DNA of 64,000 nucleotides from Emticicia aquatica (GTDB lineage: Bacteria > Bacteroidota > Bacteroidia > Cytophagales > Spirosomataceae). A program made the translations under genes and the position numbers. This document shows, piece by piece, positions 37,550 to 47,400 of the stretch. Positions within the stretch are counted from its first letter, which is position 1; each line of letters begins with the position of its first letter. Location of the stretch: NCBI RefSeq assembly GCF_923079645.1, contig NZ_CAKLPY010000001.1, forward strand, positions 1,570,001 through 1,634,000. The letters are read 5' to 3'. A model generated the notes under the pieces. The model did no database searches. It was not told where the DNA came from and saw only the letters and a list, made by a program, of their open reading frames with translations.

Positions 37550-40500
37550 ATGAAAAATATAGTCTCACTACTTTTAACACTGCTGTTTTTTAATGAAACT
37601 TTCGCTCAAAAGCTCTCCGACGAACAGATACAAAAATACTTAGATGGCCTCCAAAAAGAACAAATTATTACCGAATTTGGGAAAGATGCTTTTCTAAAAA
37701 CCATCAATAATCAAAACAATGCTTTTACACAACGAATGGCTAACTCGCCATTTGCCTCAGCTATTGGTAAAATCCCTGACTCCCTTTCAAAGTCTAAAAC
37801 CGCTATTTTAGGATTTATCGGCATTTATGAATTATTAAGAAATGTAGGTTCGGCAGCAGATGAAATGATTCAGTTTCGTGAAATGGCTGAAAAAATGTTG
37901 GGTGATGAAATGCTTTATAAACCTGAAATCGAAGGGAATATTCAAATAAATAATCCAATTACTTTTTTAGGATTAGAACAAAATTTAAGACCAACCAAAG
38001 AAAGGTATATTTCGATTGCCAATCGTTTGAAAGCCATTCAGTTAATTGATGAAAAAGTGTACGCCGACTTGTTGATTTGGCTAAAAAAAGACCAAATTAA
38101 ACTGATTAAAGATTTCGGCTTTTTCATTTACGCAGCCAAACAAAGTTATTTTTATGATAATTATGGCTATTTAAAATCCAATCAAATAAAATTTATTGAT
38201 AGCTTACAAACGCACCAATTTCTTTCTAAAATTGATGCCCAGCACTTAAAAGACTCATACAAAGATTTTGAATTAAAAAGCAAAATCGACATTTTGACTT
38301 TCTGCAAAGACGTTATTATTCTTCCTGCTGACCAAAAAAAGTTAACAAGGGAGGAAATTTACCAAAATCAATTCAAGAAAGTAAACGAAAAGTTTTTACC
38401 AACTTTTCAGATAAATCAATTTAAACTAGAAGAATTAAAAAACGATACAAGTAGTGATTTGGGGGTTGGACTTCCGTTTAATAATCCTTTTTCCAAAAAT
38501 AAAAAATCGTACAAATTATCCTATACAGTCAATGGCAAACTGTATTCGCAAAAAGCAGATACTGATTTTTCATTCATCAAAACTTTACAAAAAAGCATCC
38601 CATCAGATGTTGATATTGATTCTTCAATTATACAAACTTATGCCAATGTTTTTTCATTTTTGACGGGTATCACAAATAAAGATTTTCAATCAATCAATGA
38701 TTATTTAATTGACCAACATTCAACAAAAAGGGTAATTATTGTAAGTAATGACTATAACCCGTTTGTCTCAATCAATGAAACCCGAAAAGCGTTAATATTA
38801 GTTGATAGCACTCAAAACAAGGTTTTTGAAGATAAAAGCAAGAACAATTTATTATTTGGAAAGTCTTTGGGTGGCAAAATAGACTTCAGTTTTAAGACTA
38901 GTCGAGATAGCATTTATGCCTTAGTAAAGTTGTTTCAAAATAATAAAATATTACCGATAGTTGACCAAGAAATCATCGAAAATGCGATTCAATCATTAAG
39001 GTTTGAGCCGAACAAAAAAGACAACTTAAAAAGAAATTTAGTTGTAAGTTTTCCTAAAATTTGTGCAAAAATTAATGTTTCGCCAAAAAATGAAGAAGAT
39101 AAAATTGCCATGTTCAAAAACTTTATTTCTGAACTAAGTCTTATTTCAAATGGCAAATTTAATCCTGAAAAAATAAGTGATAATTTTGCAAGTGAAATGC
39201 CGAAAGGTAGTAAAAAAGATAGAGAATTGATTGTTAGTTTTAAACTCAATTCTAATAAATATGAGAATAAATTTACGATTCCAAAATTAGTTGAGAATGA
39301 AGAACTAAGAAATGTATCAGGCATCAATATTAATCCAAATCAAGTAAATTTTAATTTGAACGAATGGCTTGAAATGGTGAATCAGTCTTTGAATGAAAAT
39401 GAGATTGATGGACAATTTTATAAGATTACTACTGGAAATCGTTTTTCTTTTGCTAAAACTATTGATAACTTCCTTTTTTTAGATAAAAATCAATATAATT
39501 ACCTAGAAAAAAATCATCCCGAAGTTTTAAGAGACCCAGCCGTTGAGAATATTTATGGCAATTATCAGGAACAAATTGCAGCCTTTAAGCCTGAAAATTT
39601 TGCACAAGCTCTCAAAAGAGAAAAAATGATTACTGAAGATGATTTGAAAGAGATAAAAAATGCCAAAGAACCTTCAGAGATTCTACAAAAAAGTACGCAA
39701 GTGGTAGTTATTGATATGAACGAATTGGCTGAAAAATCAGATACTGAAATTTATAATTATATTTTAAACGAAGTCAAGAAGAAATTACTTCCCAAGACAA
39801 AATTTAGTGAAATAAAATATTTGAGTGAAAATTTGGGTGATTCAACAAATGATTACAGTTTACAAAATATTTCTGCAATCATTGATGATAAACCTTATGC
39901 TCAAACGTTGAATGTTTCGTTACGACAAATTATCAAAAGTAATCTTGATTCACTAAAAAAGCCAAATTCTGCCTATTTTCCAGCAATTGGCGAAAACCAA
40001 TTTAAAATTATCAATGACTATTTGACCGATATTTCATCTCCAAAAAGGCTTGTTATTGTGTGTGATTATCGTAGTCCAAAGCTATCATTTGTGTTTTTTG
40101 ATAGTACTCAAGCTACAATTGTTAGTGAAACATTACCAAATAACTATGTTGATTTTTCGATGTACGGTTCTCAATTTAGTCGTGATAGCCTAAATATTTT
40201 ACTAGATAATTTCAATGAAATTGGCCTTATTAAAAAGTTTGGTAATGCTGAAAAAGAAAGTTTCATTGTTGAGCTTCGTAAATTTCCCAATAATAATTTA
40301 TCACTGCTTGAAAACCTGCCCAATGTGGTGGCTCAAACGAATATTTGGGACGTTGAGTCTTATGAAAATGTCTTTAAAGCTTGTATTGATACCTTAAAAA
40401 AAGTTTCCCGAAACAAGTTTAACCCAAAAAATGTGGTTGATAATTTTTCCAAAACCCTCAAAAAAAGTAACTATATCAATCGAGTTTTTGAGTATAGTTT

Positions 40501-40834
40501 TGAAATGGAAAATGGCAAAAAATATACAGAAAAACAATTTGTAAAAGCCCTTGAAAAACCAAAAAGTAACGCAGAAAAAATTGATTATGAAGTATTTGAC
40601 TTCGACACCACAAAATTTATTGAGCTGATTAATAAAGCCTTAAATGAATCGAATTCTGATAGTATGTTTTACCAGGTATTTGACGAAGAAGCCGACGAAG
40701 ATGAAGTTGGTCCCAAATTTTTATTTCTTTCTTCTAAGCAATATCGTTGGTTAAAAGCAAAATATCCTGAAATATTTGAGTCATATTCCGAAGATTCAAC
40801 TATTGACATCGACGAAATTAAAGAAGAAAAATAG
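37550..40834 (+). CDS. Large secreted protein of unknown function built from two diverged repeats
   Basis: The ATG at 37550 gives 1094 residues with a clean signal peptide (MKNIVSLLLTLLFFNETFAQ). I recognise no catalytic domain. After an alpha-helical N-terminal part (about 20-265) the protein contains a long unit twice, at about 268-663 and 731-1076. Matching landmarks are SINDYLIDQHSTKRVIIVSNDY with IINDYLTDISSPKRLVIVCDY, NGKFNPEKISDNFASEM with RNKFNPKNVVDNFSKTL, EWLEMVNQSLNENEIDGQFY with KFIELINKALNESNSDSMFY, and FLDKNQYNYLEKNHPEV with FLSSKQYRWLKAKYPEI. Identity is low, so the duplication is old. It ends in an acidic tail. There is no lipobox or T9SS C-terminal domain; it is probably periplasmic. 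It is flanked by terminators, so it is monocistronic. Confidence 0.75.
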   Translation: MKNIVSLLLTLLFFNETFAQKLSDEQIQKYLDGLQKEQIITEFGKDAFLKTINNQNNAFTQRMANSPFASAIGKIPDSLSKSKTAILGFIGIYELLRNVGSAADEMIQFREMAEKMLGDEMLYKPEIEGNIQINNPITFLGLEQNLRPTKERYISIANRLKAIQLIDEKVYADLLIWLKKDQIKLIKDFGFFIYAAKQSYFYDNYGYLKSNQIKFIDSLQTHQFLSKIDAQHLKDSYKDFELKSKIDILTFCKDVIILPADQKKLTREEIYQNQFKKVNEKFLPTFQINQFKLEELKNDTSSDLGVGLPFNNPFSKNKKSYKLSYTVNGKLYSQKADTDFSFIKTLQKSIPSDVDIDSSIIQTYANVFSFLTGITNKDFQSINDYLIDQHSTKRVIIVSNDYNPFVSINETRKALILVDSTQNKVFEDKSKNNLLFGKSLGGKIDFSFKTSRDSIYALVKLFQNNKILPIVDQEIIENAIQSLRFEPNKKDNLKRNLVVSFPKICAKINVSPKNEEDKIAMFKNFISELSLISNGKFNPEKISDNFASEMPKGSKKDRELIVSFKLNSNKYENKFTIPKLVENEELRNVSGININPNQVNFNLNEWLEMVNQSLNENEIDGQFYKITTGNRFSFAKTIDNFLFLDKNQYNYLEKNHPEVLRDPAVENIYGNYQEQIAAFKPENFAQALKREKMITEDDLKEIKNAKEPSEILQKSTQVVVIDMNELAEKSDTEIYNYILNEVKKKLLPKTKFSEIKYLSENLGDSTNDYSLQNISAIIDDKPYAQTLNVSLRQIIKSNLDSLKKPNSAYFPAIGENQFKIINDYLTDISSPKRLVIVCDYRSPKLSFVFFDSTQATIVSETLPNNYVDFSMYGSQFSRDSLNILLDNFNEIGLIKKFGNAEKESFIVELRKFPNNNLSLLENLPNVVAQTNIWDVESYENVFKACIDTLKKVSRNKFNPKNVVDNFSKTLKKSNYINRVFEYSFEMENGKKYTEKQFVKALEKPKSNAEKIDYEVFDFDTTKFIELINKALNESNSDSMFYQVFDEEADEDEVGPKFLFLSSKQYRWLKAKYPEIFESYSEDSTIDIDEIKEEK

Positions 40835-40840
40835 GCCAAA

Positions 40841-40880
40841 ATTAAAAACTCCCAAAACTGAAGTTCTGGGAGTTTTTAAT
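40841..40880. terminator. Bidirectional terminator after the duplicated protein gene
   Basis: ATTAAAAACTCCCA pairs with TGGGAGTTTTTAAT, and an inner AACT/AGTT extends the stem with small bulges. Confidence 0.88.
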
Positions 40881-40930
40881 TCTAAAGTATATGTTTTATG
40901 GCTAATAAAGTTGAGGAATGCTGCGTAGAA

Positions 40931-41263
40931 TTAGTGTCTTCTTTTAACTTTTATCACATCTTGATAAACATTTCCATCAGAAACAATTTTAACAAAATAT
41001 TTACCTTTTTGTAATTGGCTAATATTGTATATTTTTTCAAAATTACTTACATTATAATATTTAGTTCCATAAACCAAATTATCGTTCATATCTCTGATTT
41101 CTACTTCTAAAGTTCTCACTTTCTTCACAGGAACTTTCACTTCAAATCTTTTATTTGAATATTTTATTTCTGGTCTGTCAGATGCTTCACGAGCAAAAAT
41201 TGGTTCGCAAAACATTACTGTAAGCATTAAGGCAGGTAAAAGGTTTTTCAATTGCATAATCAT
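40931..41263 (-). CDS. Small secreted beta-sandwich protein
   Basis: This is a 110-residue protein with a signal peptide (MIMQLKNLL...PIFA, cut near residue 24). The rest reads as one small Ig-like unit: LEVEIRDMNDNLVYGTKYYN, then YNISQLQKGKYFVKIVSDG and VYQDVIKVKR. This pattern (turn, L..G.Y.V.i...G..y...i) is that of DUF3244-like proteins and T9SS C-terminal sorting domains, here standing alone without cargo. The function is unknown. It is 81 bp downstream of the FMO-type gene on the same strand and may or may not belong to that unit. Confidence 0.65.
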   Translation of the reverse strand: MIMQLKNLLPALMLTVMFCEPIFAREASDRPEIKYSNKRFEVKVPVKKVRTLEVEIRDMNDNLVYGTKYYNVSNFEKIYNISQLQKGKYFVKIVSDGNVYQDVIKVKRRH

Positions 41264-41344
41264 TAAAGTTTTAAGAGAATATTGTTTCCTAAAATTCAGC
41301 TAATATCATGCCAATTACTGCTGTCAAACAAAAAATATTACCGC

Positions 41345-42466
41345 TTAAGAATTTGCAATTTTCTGTGCAATTTTTGCTGAACTCAAGTTTATATCTCGTA
41401 AAATTCCAGTCAATGGAAGGTTAAATCCAAGAAAAAATAACCCTTTAAATGCTGGACTATCATTCCACATTTCTTTCGGATAACCTCTATCATTAAGCAA
41501 TGGAGGAATATTTTTCACTATTTTTTCTAAATGAGCATGGTAACCCGTTGCCAAAATAACAAAATCAATATTAACTTTTTGTCCATCAACAAAAACTACA
41601 TAATCATTCGCAAACTCCTGAATATCAGGTAAAACCGTAATATTTTTGGCCTTTATTTGCTCTAAAGTGCCAACATCAATTACAGGTACTTTTCCTAAAG
41701 TACGCAGTTGTTCGGAAGGAGCAAGATTAGAAATCGGAATGCCTGTGCCTTCCATTGAACCAGTTGAAAGTTTCTTGAATATTTTAGATACAAAATCGTA
41801 GAATTTATTGCCAAACTTGGACAAAAAAATGGCCAGACCCTGTGTAGAACGTCCCATAAAATCACGGTTTACAATATTTATAGGATTCCTAATTGAAACA
41901 TAGGTTTTTGCCCCATTTTCAAATAAATCAAGGGCAATTTCTGCTCCAGAATTTCCATAACCAACTACCAAAACATTTTTTCCTGCAAAAGTTTTTCCAT
42001 TACTATAACTATTTGAGTGAATAAAATCTCCATCAAATAATGAATCATTGATGAAATGAGGAATTTTTGGGACACGATTATAACCTGTAGAAACAATTAC
42101 ATTTTCAGTAAAAAACTCATCAGTTTTGGTTTTTACTCGCCAAATATTTTCAACTTTTTCAATTTCAATAACTTCTTGTTTATAGTTAGGTTTAATTCCA
42201 AAATGTTGAATATAAGACTCCAGATAGTCGATATATTGTAATTTTGAAATAAAAGTTGGATAACTGTCAGGAAAAGGCAAATGCGGTAAAGCAGAGTGAA
42301 GTTTATCAGTGTGTAAATGCAAACGGTCATAATGCTTCCTCCATTCGATTCCTACATTCTCAGATTTCTCCAAAAGTATATAAGGAATCCCTAATTTTGT
42401 AAATCTACCAGCAATCGCTAAGCCTGAAGGCCCAGCCCCAATGATAATATTTTTATGATAACTCAT
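41345..42466 (-). CDS. Flavin-containing monooxygenase-type oxidoreductase
   Basis: This 373-residue class B flavoprotein monooxygenase has an FAD motif GAGPSGLAIAG at residues 10-20 and an NADPH motif GYGNSGAEIA in the middle. The FMO fingerprint FxGxxxHxxxY is present as FDGDFIHSNSY, and the ATGY motif as LATGYHAHL. The family inserts oxygen at soft N or S atoms or makes indole-pyruvate products (YUCCA type). It is separated by only 12 bp from a pabC-like gene, which overlaps pabB, so all three are probably one operon. N-oxidation of an aminobenzoate-type product is one possibility but is pure inference; a general oxidoreductase is equally possible. Confidence 0.88.
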   Translation of the reverse strand: MSYHKNIIIGAGPSGLAIAGRFTKLGIPYILLEKSENVGIEWRKHYDRLHLHTDKLHSALPHLPFPDSYPTFISKLQYIDYLESYIQHFGIKPNYKQEVIEIEKVENIWRVKTKTDEFFTENVIVSTGYNRVPKIPHFINDSLFDGDFIHSNSYSNGKTFAGKNVLVVGYGNSGAEIALDLFENGAKTYVSIRNPINIVNRDFMGRSTQGLAIFLSKFGNKFYDFVSKIFKKLSTGSMEGTGIPISNLAPSEQLRTLGKVPVIDVGTLEQIKAKNITVLPDIQEFANDYVVFVDGQKVNIDFVILATGYHAHLEKIVKNIPPLLNDRGYPKEMWNDSPAFKGLFFLGFNLPLTGILRDINLSSAKIAQKIANS

Positions 42467-42478
42467 CGAATAATATTG

Positions 42479-43087
42479 TTATTTAATTAAAATCTTATTA
42501 TTTATAATTTCAAAATCGTAGTTCAAATCTAAATCTCTCATAGCATTGATTAACGCAATTTTTTTAAACTTTTTTAAGTCAGCTTTTCTTATTTCATCCA
42601 CAAAAAGTTGTTGATTTGTAATCAATAAATCTCTTTTTGTTCCTTTTAGAAGATATGTGCTTGGAGTAAACCATTTAATTCCGTCAAAAAAAGCTAGATT
42701 TGCATAAGATGCGTCAGTCAAAAGTCCATTTTGAGAAATGATAATATCATCAGCATCAGGATTTTCACTAAGTATATTTTGAAATGAGCTTCTATCTTCA
42801 AATTTATAATCATATTTCAAATTATCATTTTCGACAATTTGTAAAGTTTTAGGATGTTTAAATTGATACGAAAAAAATGCCACCTGTTCAATATTTTCGG
42901 CGTAACTTATTCGGCAACGATAAAGCCCCTCACCTACCCAATTTGGAATTTGAATAGTGTTTTCAAAATCAAAATCATTATCCATATTTAGTAATGCTTT
43001 TCGACTTGACTTTACTCGAAAATTATGAAAAAAAAGGTTATGAAGCTGCCGATTTTGGCATTTTATTGTTTCAAATAACAGGGACAT
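42479..43087 (-). CDS. pabC: Class IV aminotransferase, probable aminodeoxychorismate lyase
   Basis: This is a short PLP-enzyme of 202 residues (E. coli PabC has about 270), of the compact type seen beside pabB in many Bacteroidota. The lyase would split 4-amino-4-deoxychorismate into p-aminobenzoate and pyruvate. Seen are FETIKCQNRQLHNLFFHNFRV at the start, LYRCRISYAE, a candidate PLP Lys in YDYKFEDRS, DDIIISQNGLLTDASYANLAFFDG, which is typical of class IV enzymes, and a C-terminal AMRDLDL. The start codon lies 17 bases inside the 3' end of pabB, implying translational coupling. Function is assigned from family and context. Confidence 0.82.
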   Translation of the reverse strand: MSLLFETIKCQNRQLHNLFFHNFRVKSSRKALLNMDNDFDFENTIQIPNWVGEGLYRCRISYAENIEQVAFFSYQFKHPKTLQIVENDNLKYDYKFEDRSSFQNILSENPDADDIIISQNGLLTDASYANLAFFDGIKWFTPSTYLLKGTKRDLLITNQQLFVDEIRKADLKKFKKIALINAMRDLDLNYDFEIINNKILIK

Positions 43088-44087
43088 AAATTTTTTGTAT
43101 CATTTCTTGGTATTCTTTTGTACAAATACTCTTGGCAGTAATTCCTCCACCACTTTTAAAAACTAAACCATTTTTGGTCTTTTCAATAAAGCGAATCATC
43201 ACGCCAGAATCGAAAGTTTCTCCATCAAAAAAACCACAAATTCCTGTATAAAAGCCTCGTTCAGAGTTGTAGGTACTTTTTTCAGCTTCTGCGATTATTT
43301 CTAGGGTTTTGTTTTTGGGAGCTCCAGAAATTGACCCCGCTGGCAACATCTCAAATATTATTTTTCCTAAATTATTTCGCCAATCATCTGCTAATAAACC
43401 ACTTACTTGCGAACTCACTTGCAATAAATCTTTGCCATCTTCCTTCTTTATTCTGTCAAGATAACGAAATTTTTCTACCCAAACTTTTGACGCAACTTTA
43501 CTTAAATCATTTCTAATAAGGTCAACAATAGTTGTATGTTCATAAAACTCTTTAGCATCATTTAGCAAGATTTTTTCTGCATTATCAATTTCTGCGTCAA
43601 TTGTTCCTTTCATCGGAAAAGAAGAAATTTTGCCTTTTGAATCAATTTTTACAAAAATTTCAGGCGAAAAACATACAAATTCTTTAGAAAATGTATCTCC
43701 TTTTATCCATATTTTATATTTTGCTTCAGATTGTTCAAAAATTTCAAGCAAACTCACGTTCAATTCAATATCGGTTTCACAAGTTAGGTTTGTTAAAAAA
43801 CTATTTCCTTGTAGAATATTATGTTGAACGTACCGAAAAGCAATTGCATAATCACTAAAATCAATTGGTTTCTTTGTTAAATAAATCTTTCTATCGACTG
43901 ATTTTAAAACTGTTGAAATATTACCTTTTCCATTCATCAAAAACTTAATTTGTTGACTATCAATATAATCTAAAGGTTCAACAATTGAATTATGACCTTT
44001 AAAGTCACTCAAAAACAAAAAAGCTTTCTTTTCTCTACCCAATAAGTTGATGGTAGAAATCGCTTTTTCTTGGTTTAAATACTTCAC
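43071..44087 (-). CDS. pabB: Aminodeoxychorismate synthase component I
   Basis: PabB converts chorismate plus ammonia to 4-amino-4-deoxychorismate for folate. It has 338 residues; the short Bacteroidota form keeps the chorismate-binding core and lacks most of the N-terminal part. Motifs are FSPEIFVKI, KGTIDAEIDNAEKIL, DLIRNDLSKVASKVWV, FEMLPAGSISGAPKNKT, and RGFYTGICGFFDG with SGVMIRFIEK near the C-terminus. The glutamine amidotransferase subunit PabA is not in the window. It heads a probable operon pabB-pabC-FMO. A minus-strand terminator-like hairpin lies about 85 bases upstream of its start. Confidence 0.93.
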   Translation of the reverse strand: MKYLNQEKAISTINLLGREKKAFLFLSDFKGHNSIVEPLDYIDSQQIKFLMNGKGNISTVLKSVDRKIYLTKKPIDFSDYAIAFRYVQHNILQGNSFLTNLTCETDIELNVSLLEIFEQSEAKYKIWIKGDTFSKEFVCFSPEIFVKIDSKGKISSFPMKGTIDAEIDNAEKILLNDAKEFYEHTTIVDLIRNDLSKVASKVWVEKFRYLDRIKKEDGKDLLQVSSQVSGLLADDWRNNLGKIIFEMLPAGSISGAPKNKTLEIIAEAEKSTYNSERGFYTGICGFFDGETFDSGVMIRFIEKTKNGLVFKSGGGITAKSICTKEYQEMIQKIYVPVI

Positions 44088-44171
44088 TTTTCAAATAAAT
44101 AATTTGATTCACAAACTAAAATCTCAATCAATTATTTAACATCTGATTATAATTTTTAGTTTTGACCACAT

Positions 44172-44212
44172 AAAAATAAAAAGCTCCCACCAGTATAAAT
44201 ACTGATGAGAGC
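44172..44212 (-). terminator. Minus-strand terminator or attenuator upstream of pabB
   Basis: On the minus strand GCTCTCATCAGTA and TACTGGTGGGAGC pair at all 13 positions (two G-U) around TTTA, followed by TTTTTATTTTTA. On the plus strand there are two mismatches and no T-run, so it acts on the minus strand. Confidence 0.8.
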
Positions 44213-44327
44213 CGAGCTATTAAGTTGATGATTTAGCTGATTATCATTTTGACAGCAGTCTGAAAATACAGCATTTTATAATGTTTGACGAGAGTAAATC
44301 GAATTTTGTTAATTCATCACAAAAATA
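44172..44327 (-). ncRNA. Candidate small RNA or attenuated leader upstream of pabB
   Basis: The minus strand has TATTTTTG at 44327-44320 (fits TAnnTTTG) and a complete terminator ending near 44172, with no gene between. This predicts a transcript of about 140 bases starting near 44313. A TTTG at 44346-44343 is 15 bases upstream, shorter than the usual spacer. It could instead be a pabB leader that ends early unless a signal opens the hairpin. No known RNA family is recognised. Confidence 0.4.
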
Positions 44328-44341
44328 TTTATTAAACATCA

Positions 44342-44371
44342 TCAAAAACAGGTAGAAATACCTGTTTTTGA
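44342..44371. terminator. Strong hairpin in the pabB/amidohydrolase divergent region
   Basis: TCAAAAACAGGTA and TACCTGTTTTTGA pair perfectly over 13 bases around GAAA. The T-run is inside the stem and reads the same on both strands, so direction cannot be decided. Confidence 0.7.
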
Positions 44372-44492
44372 TTGAGAGAAGAAAAAAAACAACTTTTTTT
44401 CAAGAATAATCGGGATAATTTAAGATATGAAATTTTGAACTTGATACAAATTTTCTCAACTTCGCATAACCAAACATCGCAAACCAAATACT

Positions 44493-47400
44493 ATGAAAAA
44501 ATCGTTTATCTACCTAATTACTTTACTTTTCAGTTTATCAGCTTTTAGCCAAGTTACCTTTCAAAGAAATGGCGTTTATGATGAAAGACCGTCACAATAT
44601 GCGTTCAAAAATGCAACGATTGTAGTTGATGCTCAAACAGTTTTAGATAACGCCATGATTTATATCAAAAATGGTATTATTGAATCTGTTGGAAAAGACC
44701 TCCAAGTTCCATCTGGAACTGTCGTATATGACTTAAAGGGAAAAAGAATTTATCCCTCATTAATTGATATTTACGCTGATTATGGATTACCTGAAATAGT
44801 TCGTCCTGCAGGAGGGAGAGGTTTTGGCGGTGCTGTTCAACTCGAAACCAATAAAAAAGGAGCTTATGACTGGAATCAGGCAATAAAGCCTGAAGTTGAT
44901 GCTACGGCTGAATTTAAAGTAAATGCTGCAAAAGCTGAAGAAATGCGTAAAATAGGATTTGGTAGTGCAGCCGTTCACATTGCTGACGGCATTGTTAGAG
45001 GGACTTCTGCATTTGTTTCTTATGCTGATGATAAAGAAAACAATGTATTATTGAAAGGCAAAGTATCGGCTCATTATTCGTTAGATAAAGGAAGTTCAAC
45101 TCAATCATATCCAGTTTCATTAATGGGTGCAGTTGCTTTGCTTCGTCAAACTTATTACGATGCAGAATGGTACAAAAAAGGCGGAAAAATGCAGGAACGT
45201 AATCTTTCCTTGGAAGCTTTCAATGAAATGCAATCGTTACCTCAAATTTATGAAGCAAGCGATAAATTAGGTGTTTTGAGAGGAGATAAAATTGGAAAAG
45301 AATTTGGAATACAATATATTTTAAAAGGTGCTGGCGATGAATACCAAAGAATTGATGAGATAAAAGCCACAAACAGTTCATTAATTATTCCATTAAATTT
45401 CCCCGCTGCATACGATGTTGAAGACCCTTTTGATGCTTCAATGGTAAGTTTAACAGAAATGAAACATTGGGAAATGGCTCCTGCAAATGCTAGTTTTTTA
45501 GCAAAAGCGGGGATTAATTTTGCACTTACAACAGCAAGCATTAAAAATAAAGGCGATTTTTGGACAAATCTACGAAAGGCTATTGAGTTTGGTTTACCAG
45601 AAAATAAAGCTTTAGAAGCACTTACTTCAACTCCAGCAAAGCTACTTAAGGTTGATAATTTGGTAGGAAGTTTGAAAAAAGGTATGATTGCAAACTTTAT
45701 TATTACGTCAGAAAACCTTTTCAGCAAAGATAATATCATTTACGAAAACTGGATTCAAGGTAAACGCTATATTTTGAATGATATGAATGTGACCGATATT
45801 CGTGGAAATTATACCTTGAATATTGGAGAAAAAAACAATTTTAAATTAAATATTTCAGGAAAAATCGACAAACCTGAATATCAATTTATTAGCAACGATA
45901 CTATTAAAACAACTCCTAAAGTTAGTCGCTTGAGTGATTTATTCACGATTACGACAAAATTAGATAAAAAAGATGCCAATGAAACTCGCTTGACTGGCTA
46001 TTATGATGGCAAAAACTTCAAAGGTGATGCAATTTTGGGTGATGGTGTACAAGTAAAATGGGAAGCCTTATTTAAAGAAGATGCAAAAGCCGATGTTGCA
46101 AAAAAAGATACTACTAAAGCAAAAACTCCACAAGTTGGTCAACTTATTTTTCCGTTTACGGCTTATGGGAATGCTCAAAAGCCACAACAGGAAACAATGT
46201 TGATTAAAAATGCAACAGTTTGGACAAACGAAAAAGAAGGTATCATTGAAAATACTGATATTTTGTTGCAAAATGGTAAGATTGCCCAAGTTGGGAAAAA
46301 TCTTGTAGCTCCTACAGGAGCAAAAACAATTGATGGAACTGGCAAACATTTAACAAATGGTATTTTTGATGAACATTCACACATTGCATTGTTTTCAATC
46401 AATGAAGGACAAACTGTTTCATCAGAAGTTCGTCAAGAAGATGCTCTTAATTCTGAAGATATTAATATTTACCGTCAATTAGCTGGTGGAGTTACTTCTT
46501 CTCAATTATTACATGGTTCAGCAGATTGTATTGGTGGTCAATCGGCTTTAATTAAATTAAAATGGGGTGAAAATCCTAACAATTTACTAATCAAAGGTGC
46601 TGATGGTTTTATAAAATTTGCTTTGGGAGAAAATGTTAAAAATGGTAATAATCCAACACCATCAGCTCGATTCCCACAAACACGTATGGGAGTTGAACAA
46701 GTTTATGTAGATGCCTTTCAGCGAGCAAAAGAATATGAAAAAGCATGGAAAGATTATAATGCACTTACTAACAAATCAGGCGTTACTCCTCCAAGAAAAG
46801 AGATTGAATTAGATGCCTTAGTTGAAATTTTAAATAAGAAAAGATTTATTACTTGCCACTCATACGTGCAGTCGGAAATTAATATGTTAATGAAAGTTGC
46901 CGAGTCATTTAATTTCAATATTAATACTTTTACACATATTTTGGAAGGTTATAAAGTAGCCGATAAAATGAAGGCTCATGGCGTTAATGCTTCTTCGTTT
47001 TCTGATTGGTGGGCTTATAAAATGGAGGTTAAAGATGCAATTCCTCATAATGCCGCCATATTAACCAAAATGGGTGTTACAACTGCCATAAACTCTGATG
47101 ATGCAGAAATGGCTAGACGTTTAAATCAAGAAGCGGCCAAAACAGTTCTTTATGGAGGAATGAGTGAAGAAGAAGCTTGGAAAATGGTAACGTTGAATCC
47201 AGCAAAAATGCTTCACTTGGATAATCGTTTAGGAAGTATTAAAGTTGGAAAAGATGCAGATGTTGTACTTTGGAACAATAATCCTTTGTCAATTTATGCT
47301 CGCCCAGAAAAAACAATTATTGATGGAACTGTTTATTTCGATATTGAAAAAGATGAGCAAACAAGAGAATCATTGGCAAAAGAACGTAATCGCATCATGT

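Noticed and set aside
38989..39327. 112-codon minus-strand hydrophobic frame
   Set aside because: Shadow of the duplicated secreted protein gene; the Leu/Ser-rich text comes from its Lys/Asn codons.
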